Shown one piece after another: positions 7,410 through 16,010 of a DNA stretch of 64,000 bases; position 1 is the first letter of the stretch; every line of letters begins with the position of its first letter. Below the pieces are notes generated by a model, which saw only the letters and a program-made list of their open reading frames with translations, did not search any database and was not told where the DNA came from. The stretch comes from Chloroflexota bacterium (GTDB lineage Bacteria; Chloroflexota; Dehalococcoidia; Lucifugimonadales; UBA3495): contig JAPPMU010000031.1 of NCBI GenBank assembly GCA_028873965.1, forward strand, positions 1 to 64,000. Reading direction: 5' to 3'. The position numbers and the translations under genes were made by a program.

Positions 7410-8207
7410 ATGAACGAGAATGAACGACGCGCCTCACCCAAAAATCGTTGGACCCGCTGGTACATGTGGCTCGCCTACGGCGGCATTCTGGGCGTGATGG
7501 CGGTGGTGGTCGTGATCGTGGCGATGCCAGCTGCTCCCAGCCGTGACGACGAATCAGTGTCAAGACACCACAACGTGCCGACGCTGAGCCCCCAAGACGC
7601 GGCTGCGCTAATCCGCCAACACCCCAGCATCAGCGGCCCCGCTGAACTGAACGACCTGCAGTCAATCGCGAACCAGTATGGCATCACGCTCAATGAGGCC
7701 ATCGCGCGTCATGCCTGGCGCGACGACTTCTCGGAGATTGTAACGGCCATCGAGGCCGACGACCCCGACAGCGTCGTTGATGACGGCAAAACCGGGTCGT
7801 CGGCCTGGATCAAGTTTTCAGGTTCCATCCCCGGCAACGCCCGGGATGCCATCGGCAAATTCCAGTCCGAAAACCCTCACGTTACGGTCAGCCTACAAAC
7901 CGGTAAAGACCCGGGGTTCACCAAGCGGGAAGCTGAGGAAGCGGTAATCGGAGCGCATTTCGCGGTCATGGCAGAGGACGGTGTACAGGATAGCGTGACC
8001 TATTACGACAGCGACGCCATTGAAATCGTCGTGACCGTCCAGATGGCGACTCCGCCCTCCGGTGAAAAACTATCCTCACTGGAGAAGGCAGCCGAGCGCG
8101 GCGCCGCCGAGGCCACCAGGCCGGATATTACGGACAGCCTCACCATATCGCTGTCAGTCGTCCATCATGACCTGGGCGGAATCGAGGGCAACCGTGCGCC
8201 CAACTGA
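7410..8207 (+). CDS. membrane-anchored protein of unknown function
   Basis: A 265-residue protein, ATG 7410. The N-terminus is cytoplasmic and charged (MNENERRASPKNRWTR), followed by one strong transmembrane segment at about residues 21-45 (YGGILGVMAVVVVIVAM). The rest (about 46-265) is soluble and hydrophilic and presumably extracytoplasmic, with mixed alpha/beta character and no Cys. I do not recognise the soluble part as an enzyme; it has some flavour of the secreted N-terminal segments of serine-protease precursors, but no catalytic domain follows. The gene stands alone between a terminator and a tRNA-like gene. Confidence 0.7.
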   Translation: MNENERRASPKNRWTRWYMWLAYGGILGVMAVVVVIVAMPAAPSRDDESVSRHHNVPTLSPQDAAALIRQHPSISGPAELNDLQSIANQYGITLNEAIARHAWRDDFSEIVTAIEADDPDSVVDDGKTGSSAWIKFSGSIPGNARDAIGKFQSENPHVTVSLQTGKDPGFTKREAEEAVIGAHFAVMAEDGVQDSVTYYDSDAIEIVVTVQMATPPSGEKLSSLEKAAERGAAEATRPDITDSLTISLSVVHHDLGGIEGNRAPN

Positions 8208-8252
8208 CACGACTTGACACGTTCGGCTGCCTTAGGTTTAGCATGGAGCGGT

Positions 8253-8329
8253 GCCACGGTAGCTCAGTTTGGTAGAGCGATGGCTTGATACCGCGTGTGT
8301 CGCCGGTTTGAGTCCGGCCCGTGCCACCA
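8253..8329 (+). tRNA. degenerate tRNA-Ile(GAT)-like gene
   Basis: The 77-nt sequence has a D-arm (GCTC/GAGC with GG in the loop), a 5-bp T-arm (GCCGG/CCGGC, loop TTTGAGT), a 5-nt variable region and an encoded 3' ACCA. By position the anticodon is GAT with T33 and A37. Oddities: C-C mismatch at 2-71, G-G and C-C mismatches at 30-40 and 31-39 beside the anticodon loop, and T instead of C at position 56. Outside the acceptor, GGT and ACC pair further. It may be a tRNA pseudogene, a divergent tRNA or a tRNA-like element. The rest of 8208-8530 shows no gene. Confidence 0.5.
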
Positions 8330-8530
8330 CGATCCAGCGGCGGTACCAGACGCCAAAAGTAGTGCAAATAGTGTTGGCTCGGGAAAACGCTCTCAGACCC
8401 TTCTTGAAAAGTAGCTTGGAACCCGATTTCCGGGTACTGTGCTCAATTTGTCAACACGCTCTAGCATGGATGAAGCGGATGACCGCCAGCATCTTGTGCG
8501 CACCCACGTAACGATAGGGAGTCGTTTCTC

Positions 8531-9298
8531 ATGCGAACCAACACCACCAAGGCGAAACTGAACGACGGACAGGTAGTTTTCGGGGCCATTATCACCCGCT
8601 ATGCTCCCGACATGGTCGAGATCTTCGGGGCCCTGGGCTACGACTTTGTGATGATCGACTGCGAGCACGGGCCGGCCAACCTGGACCAGGTTGAGCACAT
8701 GGTCCGCGCCGCCGAGTCCTTTGGAATCACCCCCATTGCGCGCATACCGGATCACTCGGACCAGACGATACTGCGGTTCCTGGACCGTGGGTTGCAGGGG
8801 ATCATCGTGCCGCACGTGAACACCGGCGAGCAGGCGGCGGCCATCGCCCGCGCAGCCCGGTACTACCCCGACGGTTACCGCGGCATGGGCGGCGGCCGGG
8901 CGCAGGATTACGGCATCGGCGTGACCCGGGACGAGGCCACGGCGTGGGTCAACTCCCAGGTGCTGGTGATCCCGATGGTCGAGGACGTAGAGGCAGTGGG
9001 CAACCTGGACGACATCCTGGCGGTCTCCGGCGCGGACGTGCTGCACGTCGCCGCGTCGGACCTGGGGCAGAGCATGGGCAACCCGGGCGTTGCCGAGGTG
9101 CGGCGGGTGATGAGCGAGGTGATCCCGAGGGTGCGCGCCGGAGGGAAGAACGTCGGCGTGGGCGGCAACAATCCGGCCGATACCGCCGGCGTGGCCGAGT
9201 TCATCAAGCTGGGAGCGAACTTCGTCACGGTGTCGGGCTGGGGATTGCTCCGCATCGGCGCCGAGAACTTCCTGAAAGACGTGAACGCCGCCCTGTAA
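8531..9298 (+). CDS. HpcH/HpaI-family aldolase
   Basis: A 255-residue class II pyruvate-type aldolase with a modified TIM barrel. Characteristic segments are FVMIDCEHGPANLDQ (metal/phosphate region), GLQGIIVPHVNTGEQA, YRGMGGGRAQDYG and VIPMVEDVEAVGNLDDI (acidic metal ligand). Family members cleave 4-hydroxy-2-oxo acids to pyruvate plus an aldehyde. In SAR202-type genomes they accompany aromatic or lipid catabolism, and the substrate here is unknown. A paralogue lies at 48143-48928. GGGAGTCGTTTCTC precedes ATG 8531. A strong hairpin overlaps the stop codon. Confidence 0.88.
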   Translation: MRTNTTKAKLNDGQVVFGAIITRYAPDMVEIFGALGYDFVMIDCEHGPANLDQVEHMVRAAESFGITPIARIPDHSDQTILRFLDRGLQGIIVPHVNTGEQAAAIARAARYYPDGYRGMGGGRAQDYGIGVTRDEATAWVNSQVLVIPMVEDVEAVGNLDDILAVSGADVLHVAASDLGQSMGNPGVAEVRRVMSEVIPRVRAGGKNVGVGGNNPADTAGVAEFIKLGANFVTVSGWGLLRIGAENFLKDVNAAL

Positions 9299-9348
9299 CG
9301 GGGCGGCGTCATTGCCAGGTGGCGGCGAACCCCGGGAGATCCGGGGTT
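9285..9348. terminator. double hairpin between convergent genes
   Basis: The first stem, ACGCCGCCC (9285-9293) with GGGCGGCGT (9301-9309), spans the aldolase stop codon. The second, AACCCCGG (9328-9335) with CCGGGGTT (9341-9348), is followed by CCTTTCC. They lie between the aldolase and the convergent ATPase gene and probably terminate transcription in one or both directions. Confidence 0.6.
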
Positions 9349-9366
9349 CCTTTCCGTAGTCGTGAG

Positions 9367-10371
9367 TTAGTAGAGGTGACAGGACACCACGTGGCCCGGC
9401 TCCAATTCCGTAACCTGCGGAATGTCCCTGGAGCACTGATCCATGACGAAGGGGCAACGGGGATGGAAGCGACAACCTTCGGGCGGGTTGAGCGGTGACG
9501 GCACCTCGCCGGTGAGGATCATCTCCTCCTGCTCGATGTCCGGGTGCGAGGGCAGCGCGGCGTTCATCAGCGCCTTGGTGTAGGGATGCGACGCGTTGTC
9601 GAACAGTTCCCTGGTGGGGCCGTACTCAACAATCTGGCCCAGGTACATCACCGCGACCCAGTCGCACATGTATCGCACGGTGGCCAGGTGGTGGGCAATG
9701 AGCAGGTAGCTGACGTTGTACTCGTTCTGCAGGTCCATCAGCAGGTTCATAATCTGGGCGCGAATGGACACGTCCAGCGCGGAAACCGGCTCGTCAAGCA
9801 CAATTACTCGGGGCTCCACGGACAGCGCCCTGGCGATGGCCAGCCTCTGGCGTTGCCCACCGCTGAACTCGTGCGGGTACAGGTTGGCGTGGTAGCTGCT
9901 GAGCCCAACGTCGTTCAGGAGCTTGGCGACGCGGTCCTGCATCTCGCGGCGGCTCAGGTTCAGGTTGATGACCATGGGCTCGGCGATCAGGTCGCGGACG
10001 CGCATCCGGGGGTTGAGCGAGCTCCAGGGGTCCTGGAACACCGCCTGAACCGAGCTGCGATACGCGCGCCGCTGCTCGGCGTTGGCGCCATAGATCTCCT
10101 GCCCCTGGTAGCGAATAGTGCCCTCGGTGGGCTCTTCCAATTGCAGGAGCATCTTGGCGGTGGTGCTTTTGCCGCAGCCGGACTCACCCACGATACCCAA
10201 CGTTTCGCCGGCGCGAATCTGGAAGGAAACGCCGTCGACGGCTTTGATCCAGCCGGTGACTTTGGAGATCAGGAGGCCCTTGGTCACCGGGAAGTGTTTC
10301 TTGAGGTCCGAGGCCTCGAGCAACACCTCGTTCGTGGTTTGGGTCACAGGATTTGCTTCCAGGGTGGTCAT
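9367..10371 (-). CDS. peptide-type ABC transporter ATP-binding protein, DppF/OppF type
   Basis: A 334-residue nucleotide-binding subunit. Walker A is GESGCGKST, the signature motif [15 protein letters not shown], and Walker [13 protein letters not shown]. The C-terminal oligopeptide/dipeptide motif with PSPLNPPEGCRFHPRCP carries the conserved Cys pattern of this subfamily. It energises import by the permeases encoded upstream and pairs with the DppD-like subunit, whose gene end overlaps its start by 4 bp. It is the last gene of the operon 19807-9367. Whether the substrate is a peptide, sugar or another solute cannot be read from the ATPase. Confidence 0.92.
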   Translation of the reverse strand: MTTLEANPVTQTTNEVLLEASDLKKHFPVTKGLLISKVTGWIKAVDGVSFQIRAGETLGIVGESGCGKSTTAKMLLQLEEPTEGTIRYQGQEIYGANAEQRRAYRSSVQAVFQDPWSSLNPRMRVRDLIAEPMVINLNLSRREMQDRVAKLLNDVGLSSYHANLYPHEFSGGQRQRLAIARALSVEPRVIVLDEPVSALDVSIRAQIMNLLMDLQNEYNVSYLLIAHHLATVRYMCDWVAVMYLGQIVEYGPTRELFDNASHPYTKALMNAALPSHPDIEQEEMILTGEVPSPLNPPEGCRFHPRCPFVMDQCSRDIPQVTELEPGHVVSCHLY

Positions 10372-11360
10372 TCCAGCCTCCAGCAGGCGGCGTAGTGACT
10401 ATCGGACACGTCGAATTGCGCCGGATAGGTTTCCAGGCATTTGTCCATTACGTATTGGCAGCGGGGCGCGAAGGGACAGCCTGGCGGCAGGTCATGAAGC
10501 GTCGGCGGCTGCCCTTCGATGGAGTACAGGCGATCGACGTCCTCTTCCAGCTTGGGGACCGAGGACAACAGGGCCTCGGTGTAGGGATGCGACGGGTGGT
10601 TGAAAATATCCCGCACGTCGCCCATTTCGACGATCCTGCCGGCGTACATCACGGCCACGCGGTCGCACATCTTGGCCACGATGCCGAAGTCGTGGGTGAT
10701 GAAGATGAGCCCGATGTTCGACGCTTCCTGCAATTCCTTCAGGAGCTTGAGGTACTGCGCCTGGATGGTAACGTCCAGCGAGGTCGTCGGCTCGTCGGCG
10801 ATCAACACGATGGGTTCGCAGGAAATTCCGATGGCCCCGACCACGCGCTGCCGCATGCCCCCACTCATCTGGTGGGGGTAGTCCCGCACCCGGGTCTCGG
10901 CGGCGGGAATGTTCACCTTGCGCAGCACGTCCAGCACCTGCTGCACGACGGTGCGTTTGGGAATGTCCTGGTGGATCTTGATGGCCTCGCCCACCTGGTT
11001 CCCGATGGAAAACACCGGGTTGAGCGAGGTCATGGGGTCCTGGATGATCAGCGCGATCTGGCTGCCGCGAATATCGCTCATCTCCCGGTCGGACAGTTGA
11101 ACGAGGTCCTGGCCCTCCAGGAGGATCTGGCCGTCCACAATGCGGCCCGGCGGCTCCGGGACGAGCCGCATCAAAGACAGCATGGTCACCGACTTGCCGG
11201 AACCGGATTCGCCGACGATGCCCAGGGTCTCCCCGCGCCGCAGGTTGAAGCTGACGCCGTCGACCGCCCTCACGGTACCCCAGCGGGTTTCGAAGTAGGT
11301 CTTCAGTCCCTCAACTTGCAGCACTACTGGGGAGGTGCTTTCGGTTGCGCTAGTAGTCAT
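10368..11360 (-). CDS. peptide-type ABC transporter ATP-binding protein, DppD/OppD type
   Basis: A 330-residue ATPase with Walker A GESGSGKSV, signature MSGGMRQRVVGAI and Walker B IVLIADEPTTSLD, plus the C-terminal oligo/dipeptide domain (LPPGCPFAPRCQYVMDKC). DppD proteins characteristically have MSGGMRQR where DppF proteins have LSGGQRQR, which sets the assignment. It forms a heterodimer with the next gene's product under the DppB/DppC permease pair. A 41-bp gap follows dppC. Confidence 0.92.
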   Translation of the reverse strand: MTTSATESTSPVVLQVEGLKTYFETRWGTVRAVDGVSFNLRRGETLGIVGESGSGKSVTMLSLMRLVPEPPGRIVDGQILLEGQDLVQLSDREMSDIRGSQIALIIQDPMTSLNPVFSIGNQVGEAIKIHQDIPKRTVVQQVLDVLRKVNIPAAETRVRDYPHQMSGGMRQRVVGAIGISCEPIVLIADEPTTSLDVTIQAQYLKLLKELQEASNIGLIFITHDFGIVAKMCDRVAVMYAGRIVEMGDVRDIFNHPSHPYTEALLSSVPKLEEDVDRLYSIEGQPPTLHDLPPGCPFAPRCQYVMDKCLETYPAQFDVSDSHYAACWRLE

Positions 11361-11401
11361 TCTTCAGCCTGCCTGCGTTGGCCAACGTTCGTAGTTGGCG
11401 T

Positions 11402-12304
11402 TCATGTGTTCAGTTGGCGGAGCCTGGGATCCAGCCGGTCGCGGAGCCAGTCACCGAACAGGTTCATTGACAGCACGACGAGCATGATGGCCAGGCCGGG
11501 CATGGTGGAGATCCACCAGGCCACCGCCAGGCGGTCGCGGCCGTCGGACACCATGCTGCCCCAGGCCGGCGTGGGCGGCGGAACTCCGGCGCCCAGGAAG
11601 CTCAGCGTGGACTCCAGCAGGATGACGATGCCGACCTCCAGGGTAGCCAACACGATGAGGGTGTTGATGACTCCCGGGAAGATGTGGATGAACAATATGC
11701 GTGGTGTCGACGCTCCCGCCACCTTGGCCAGCGCGACGAAGTCCATGGTTTTCAGCTGGAGCACCTCGCCGCGCACGTTGCGTGCAAAGCGTGGCCACAC
11801 GGCAATGGCCAGAATAGCGACGATGATGAGGAAGGATTGCCCCAGGGCCAGTACCAGCACCAGAGCCAGCAAAATGGTTGGTATCGCCAGCTTGATGTCC
11901 ACGATTCGCATCAGGAACTCATCCAACCAGCCACCGTACCACCCGGCAATGAGGCCACTGGCCACGCCGATGACCATTCCTACGCCCAGGGTGACGCCCG
12001 CCACGGCGAGCGAGATGCGGGCGCCGAAGATGACCCGACTCAACATGTCGCGGCCCAGGTGATCGGTGCCCAACAGGAACTCGGAGCTTCCTCCCGCTTC
12101 CCATGCCGGCGGCAGGTTACGATCCCGCAGACCGCCCCGTTCGGGGTCGTGGGGTGCGATGAGCGGGGCGAAAACGCCGGTGATCACGAACAACACCAGG
12201 AAGAACATGGGGATCAAGGGCCACCTGCGCAGCCGCCAGATTTTCCTGGCGATTCGGGCGGGCGCCGGCGCCGGTTGTACGACCAGAGTTGCGTCTGCTG
12301 CCAC
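11402..12304 (-). CDS. peptide-type ABC transporter permease, DppC/OppC type
   Basis: A 300-residue inner-membrane permease. An N-terminal transmembrane segment (about 30-50) is followed by a periplasmic loop with LIAPHDPERGG and LLGTDHLGRDMLSRVIFG, both DppC hallmarks, then five further helices. The EAA coupling loop is around VALAKVAGASTPRILFIHIFPG. It pairs with the DppB homologue 14 bp upstream. Confidence 0.92.
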   Translation of the reverse strand: MAADATLVVQPAPAPARIARKIWRLRRWPLIPMFFLVLFVITGVFAPLIAPHDPERGGLRDRNLPPAWEAGGSSEFLLGTDHLGRDMLSRVIFGARISLAVAGVTLGVGMVIGVASGLIAGWYGGWLDEFLMRIVDIKLAIPTILLALVLVLALGQSFLIIVAILAIAVWPRFARNVRGEVLQLKTMDFVALAKVAGASTPRILFIHIFPGVINTLIVLATLEVGIVILLESTLSFLGAGVPPPTPAWGSMVSDGRDRLAVAWWISTMPGLAIMLVVLSMNLFGDWLRDRLDPRLRQLNT

Positions 12305-12318
12305 GATGTCCTCCTCCT

Positions 12319-13254
12319 CTAGGCGTACCGGATCCTGGGATCGATGTATGCATACATGATGTCAACCAGCAGGGCCGCGGTCACGTACATCAACGTGAAC
12401 ACGATCACCACGGCCTGCAGTAGCGGGTAGTCGTTGCCGGCCAGAGCCTGGATCGCCAGCTGTCCCAATCCCGGCCACGCGAACACGGTTTCGACGACCA
12501 GCGACCCTGTGACCAGGCTGCCCAGGGTTATGCCGGCGAAAGTCAGCACGGGAATGAGCGCGTTGCGCAGCGAGTGCTTCCAGATCACGATGTTGTTGGA
12601 GACGCCCTTGGCTCGCGCCAGCTTCACGTATTCTGAGTCCAGCACGTTGAGCATGGCCGACCGCAGCAAACGCAGGTTGGCTGCGGCATAGAACCATCCC
12701 AGCGTCACCGCCGGCAAGATAATACTGGCGATCTCCTGGCGGCCGTACGGCGGCACCAAACTGTCTCCAAACCAATCATTCCAGCGCACCGAGAACAGGA
12801 ACACCAGCATGAGGCCCAGCCAGAACACCGGGGCGGATTGTCCTACCAGGGCGACCACTTTCCCGGACATGTCGAGGAAACTTCCTCGTTTTACCGCCGA
12901 CAGGATGCCCAGGGGCACGCCGACAAATACTGAGAACGCGAAGGCCGCCAGCCCCAGTTGTAGCGTGGCCGGCACCCGTTCCACGATGACCTCCATTGAC
13001 GGCCGACCTTCCTTGATCGATTGGCCGAAGTCACCGCGCAGGGCGCTGCCCAGGAATATGCCGTACTGCTGATAGTACGGTTTGTCCAACCCCAGAGTTT
13101 CCGTGAGCCGGTCCCAGTCTTCCTGGGTGGAATAGTCATCCAGGTACACGTGCCTGGGGTCGCCGGCCGCTCGGCTCATCACGAAGATGATCAGCGACAC
13201 CGCCAGCAGGGTTACCAGGGCCAGCAGGATGCGCCGCAACAGGTATCGCTGCAT
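12319..13254 (-). CDS. peptide-type ABC transporter permease, DppB/OppB type
   Basis: A 311-residue permease. It begins MQRYLLRRILLALVTLLAVS, typical of DppB, with a periplasmic DPRHVYLDDYSTQEDWDRL region. The EAA loop (EYVKLARAKGVSNNIVIWKH) contacts the ATPase, and the conserved VETVFAWPGLGQLAIQAL follows. About six transmembrane helices are visible. It follows the binding-protein and small-membrane-protein genes with a 112-bp gap (13255-13366) that holds no other gene. Confidence 0.92.
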   Translation of the reverse strand: MQRYLLRRILLALVTLLAVSLIIFVMSRAAGDPRHVYLDDYSTQEDWDRLTETLGLDKPYYQQYGIFLGSALRGDFGQSIKEGRPSMEVIVERVPATLQLGLAAFAFSVFVGVPLGILSAVKRGSFLDMSGKVVALVGQSAPVFWLGLMLVFLFSVRWNDWFGDSLVPPYGRQEIASIILPAVTLGWFYAAANLRLLRSAMLNVLDSEYVKLARAKGVSNNIVIWKHSLRNALIPVLTFAGITLGSLVTGSLVVETVFAWPGLGQLAIQALAGNDYPLLQAVVIVFTLMYVTAALLVDIMYAYIDPRIRYA

Positions 13255-13366
13255 GATGTTTCACTACCTCACAAACTGTTTCCCTGCGTGCTGCGGATTA
13301 TCGGTGGTTTTTGACGAACTTTCGCTGATAGTCGCCGGGCGCAGACCAGTCCGCCCGCGGGTCGGA

Positions 13367-13924
13367 TCACGACGAACTGCCGGCGGCCTGAGCGCCGTCA
13401 TTGCCGGAGCCGGTCCCGTTGGAAGGTCCCAGCGTCCCGTCACCGCGCGGCTGGCGCCCGGCGCGAGCGAACCTTCCGAACATGCCTTCGTAGCCGACGT
13501 TGAAGAGCAGCGTAATGATGTTCGGAACCAGCGCCGCTCCCAGGGCGATATAGGTGCGCGGCTTGAACAGGTAGGGGCAGACGCCGACGCATCTGGCCTC
13601 CTCGATGGCGGTTATGTAGCCGCCGATGTGGAAACCGGCCCAAGCTCCGACAAAACTTGCTGCGGACAGAGCAAGGCCCGCTCCCACCAGAATAGGCCAG
13701 GCCGGGATGGAATCAACCCTTAGGCAGGTCAATCCCGCCCCGATGCCGGCGCCTACGCCGGCGCCCACCATGAGCATGATAAGGATTTTGGGCAGGGCCG
13801 CCACGCCGAAGAACACCGCCAACGCAGACGCTACCGCCATCCCGATGGCCGCCAGGACCCCAGCCAAGGGAAATCCCAGGAGGGTTCTCCAGGCTACTGA
13901 TATCCAAGGCTTCTGTGGCCCCAT
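13367..13924 (-). CDS. four-helix membrane protein within the ABC operon
   Basis: A 185-residue protein, ATG 13924 (an in-frame TTG at 13945 would add seven residues). Hydrophobic spans cover about residues 10-35, 38-62 (with GAGVGAGIGAG glycine packing), 72-100 and 115-140, followed by a hydrophilic Gly/Ser/Asn-rich tail. I do not recognise the family. A deleted remnant of a second copy lies between the two upstream binding-protein genes, which shows that this gene and its neighbour were duplicated as a unit. It may be an accessory subunit of the transporter, but nothing proves that. Confidence 0.7.
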   Translation of the reverse strand: MGPQKPWISVAWRTLLGFPLAGVLAAIGMAVASALAVFFGVAALPKILIMLMVGAGVGAGIGAGLTCLRVDSIPAWPILVGAGLALSAASFVGAWAGFHIGGYITAIEEARCVGVCPYLFKPRTYIALGAALVPNIITLLFNVGYEGMFGRFARAGRQPRGDGTLGPSNGTGSGNDGAQAAGSSS

Positions 13925-13959
13925 GCTGACGTTACCTGCCCACAATCCTTCCGTTCCGA

Positions 13960-15849
13960 CTAGGTCTGCGGACGCGGGCGGATGTACTCGTACCCATTGA
14001 TGTTGCGGAGGTCACGGTAGCGTACGCCCTCGATCCAGGGTTGGATGTTGGGGCCCACCGGCCACAGGCTGTCGAAATTATACAGCCCCACGCCGGTGAT
14101 GGCATTCTCGAACATGAACGTCGCGATCTCGATGGCAAGCTCGCGCCGCGCCTCCGAATCTACCTCGGCCATGTGCTGGGAAACCTTCTCGTCCAGCCAT
14201 GGGTGCTCGACGCCGCGATTCCAGACGGCCTGGTGGTGCAACTTCGACAGCATTCCCGAGAAGCCCTGGCCGGGCTCCAGGCGGATGCCGCCGGCGTGAC
14301 AGGTGGAACCCTGGTAGTTGCGGGCGATCAGGCTGGGCCGCAGGGTCGTGTAAGGCAGGTTCTGGAACTTGACGTCCACTCCGATGTCGCCCCACATGGA
14401 GGCGATGGCCTCACAGGCCTCCACTTCCACCGGCGCGCCTCGCAGCGACGGGGTCAGCGTGATGCTGAAACCGTCCGGATAACCGGCCTCCGCGATCAAC
14501 TGCTTGGCCTTCTCCGGGTCGTACTCCCAGCGGAGTTCCTGCGGCAGCCAGCTTTCTTCGTATTGGCCGAAGTCCCAGAGGACGGCGGGGGATCCATAGC
14601 CGTGCAGCAGCGTATCAACGATCCCCTGCCGGTCAATGGCGATGGACAGTGCGGTGCGAACCTTGGCCGCGTTCTTCCACGCTTCGGAATTGATGTCGGG
14701 ATCGGCCGACACCCAGGGCAGGTCCGGATCGTAGCCGGGCTGCTGGTCTTCCGTGCCGATACCCACGTAGTATTGGCCGTAGAAGGTCAGCGCCGCTTCG
14801 CCGCCGCCGGGAACGCGCATGATCTCAGCGCCATCGACGCTCTCAACCTCGGACAGGGAGTCGAAGGCCAGCAGGGTCGTATCCAGGTTTCCGGTCTTGA
14901 AACCGGCCACGCGGGACGATTCTTCGGGAATTTCCTGGAAGATCAACTCGGCGAAGTGGGGCGTTTTCCGCCAGTGGTTTTCCACGGCTTCCATGCGCCA
15001 GAACTCGCCGGTTCGGTAGTCCGCCAGGTCCCAGGGGCCGGTGCCGGCGATCTGGTCGTTGGCTTCTTCCACACCGAGCTCTTCGGTCTGCTTCTTGCTG
15101 ACGATCCAGGTTCCTCCGCCGCCGGCGCTGGTCAGGATTTCGTTGACCGGGACCTCGGACCACGGCGCGCCGGTATTGACCTCCACGGTGTAATCGTCGA
15201 CGGCTGTGGCGTGCCCTTCCGGGTTTTCCCAGATGCCGCGCATGTTGGACGCCCGGGGATGCTTGGAGCCCTCGGCTCCGAATTGCCGCATAGCCCAGAT
15301 CACGTCCTCAGCGGTCATCTCGCCGTAGCCCTTGTGGAACTGGACGCCCTCGTTGAGATTGAAAGTCCAGGTTGACCCGTCTGCGGAGACCGACCATTCC
15401 TTGGCCAGCATGCCCACCGGCTTCAGTTCGCTGGACACCGTCAGCAGAGACTCCCCGATGGGAGCGGTCTGCAAGACGAAAATCTGGGGGTTTCCGGTCA
15501 GAGCGGGGTGGCCCATGAAGGGTCCGAGTTCCTTCTGACCAACTATCAACCTGCCGACCGGCTTGTCGTCCACCATCACTGCGGCGGCTTCAGGCGTGGA
15601 CGTCGGCGCGGTGACCGCAGCCGCAACCGGAACCTCGGTGGCTGCCGGTGCGGATGATCGGGAGTCGGAAGCCATCGCTTGCGTCGCCGCCGGAGCGGCC
15701 GGGGCCGCGCTCTGGCCGGCGGTGGTCTGGCCCGTAGCCGGAGCGGGGGTCTCTGCGGCGCCGCCGCAGGCGGCCACCAGGGCCAGCATCAGGGACAACG
15801 CGCACAGACCGGCGATGGCGGTCAGGGGCTTTCCTGGAAATCGCAGCAT
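13960..15849 (-). CDS. extracellular solute-binding lipoprotein, family 5 (third copy)
   Basis: A 629-residue SBP_bac_5 protein. ATG 15849 is chosen for its GAGG ribosome site and because it starts the signal peptide; the lipobox LVAAC puts the lipidated Cys at residue 28. A low-complexity Ala/Pro/Thr linker (about 30-95) leads to the type C binding lobes, with WTFNLNEGVQFHKGYGEMT and RTALSIAIDRQGIVDTLLHG as hallmarks. It delivers ligand to the DppBC-like permease downstream. It is very similar throughout to the next gene upstream (16011-17903), so the pair is a recent tandem duplication. Confidence 0.92.
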   Translation of the reverse strand: MLRFPGKPLTAIAGLCALSLMLALVAACGGAAETPAPATGQTTAGQSAAPAAPAATQAMASDSRSSAPAATEVPVAAAVTAPTSTPEAAAVMVDDKPVGRLIVGQKELGPFMGHPALTGNPQIFVLQTAPIGESLLTVSSELKPVGMLAKEWSVSADGSTWTFNLNEGVQFHKGYGEMTAEDVIWAMRQFGAEGSKHPRASNMRGIWENPEGHATAVDDYTVEVNTGAPWSEVPVNEILTSAGGGGTWIVSKKQTEELGVEEANDQIAGTGPWDLADYRTGEFWRMEAVENHWRKTPHFAELIFQEIPEESSRVAGFKTGNLDTTLLAFDSLSEVESVDGAEIMRVPGGGEAALTFYGQYYVGIGTEDQQPGYDPDLPWVSADPDINSEAWKNAAKVRTALSIAIDRQGIVDTLLHGYGSPAVLWDFGQYEESWLPQELRWEYDPEKAKQLIAEAGYPDGFSITLTPSLRGAPVEVEACEAIASMWGDIGVDVKFQNLPYTTLRPSLIARNYQGSTCHAGGIRLEPGQGFSGMLSKLHHQAVWNRGVEHPWLDEKVSQHMAEVDSEARRELAIEIATFMFENAITGVGLYNFDSLWPVGPNIQPWIEGVRYRDLRNINGYEYIRPRPQT

Positions 15850-15924
15850 ATTTACCTCATCGTTGTGTGGTCGGGTGTCGATTTTGTGAAGAGATTTTAC
15901 CACCGGTCCTTGATGGACTAGTAG

Positions 15925-15999
15925 CCGTTGAGATGTTCGGAACCAGCGTCGCTCCCGGAGCAATAGTGGCCCCATACTGGCGCCACCTGCCCAAAATCC
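15925..15999 (-). pseudogene. remnant of a duplicated small membrane-protein gene
   Basis: Read on the minus strand, 15999-15966 matches the start region of the intact gene at about 13952-13919 (GGGCAGGT...ATGGGGCCAC). It then jumps directly to sequence matching 13550-13515 (GGGAGCG...GGTTCCGAACATC), giving residues like ATLVPNIST against AALVPNIIT in the intact protein. About 365 bp between these points are missing. The remnant lies exactly where a second copy is expected after a tandem duplication of binding protein plus membrane protein. Confidence 0.75.
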
Positions 16000-16010
16000 A
16001 GCCGTTCCGA

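Noticed and set aside
8253-8329. Possible tRNA-Sec (selC) to go with the selenoprotein
   Set aside because: The anticodon by position is GAT (or TGA if shifted), not TCA; the variable arm is short and the acceptor arm is not the lengthened Sec type.
10353-12062. Long plus-strand open frame (about 569 codons) opposite the transporter ATPase and permease genes
   Set aside because: It is antisense to clearly coding DppD/DppC-type genes, and its translation is low-complexity Arg/His/Gly-rich text without motifs. Such shadows are expected in high-GC codon bias.
14041-15375. Plus-strand open frame of about 444 codons opposite a binding-protein gene
   Set aside because: The opposite strand has a full SBP_bac_5 lipoprotein with signal peptide and ribosome site; this frame has neither.
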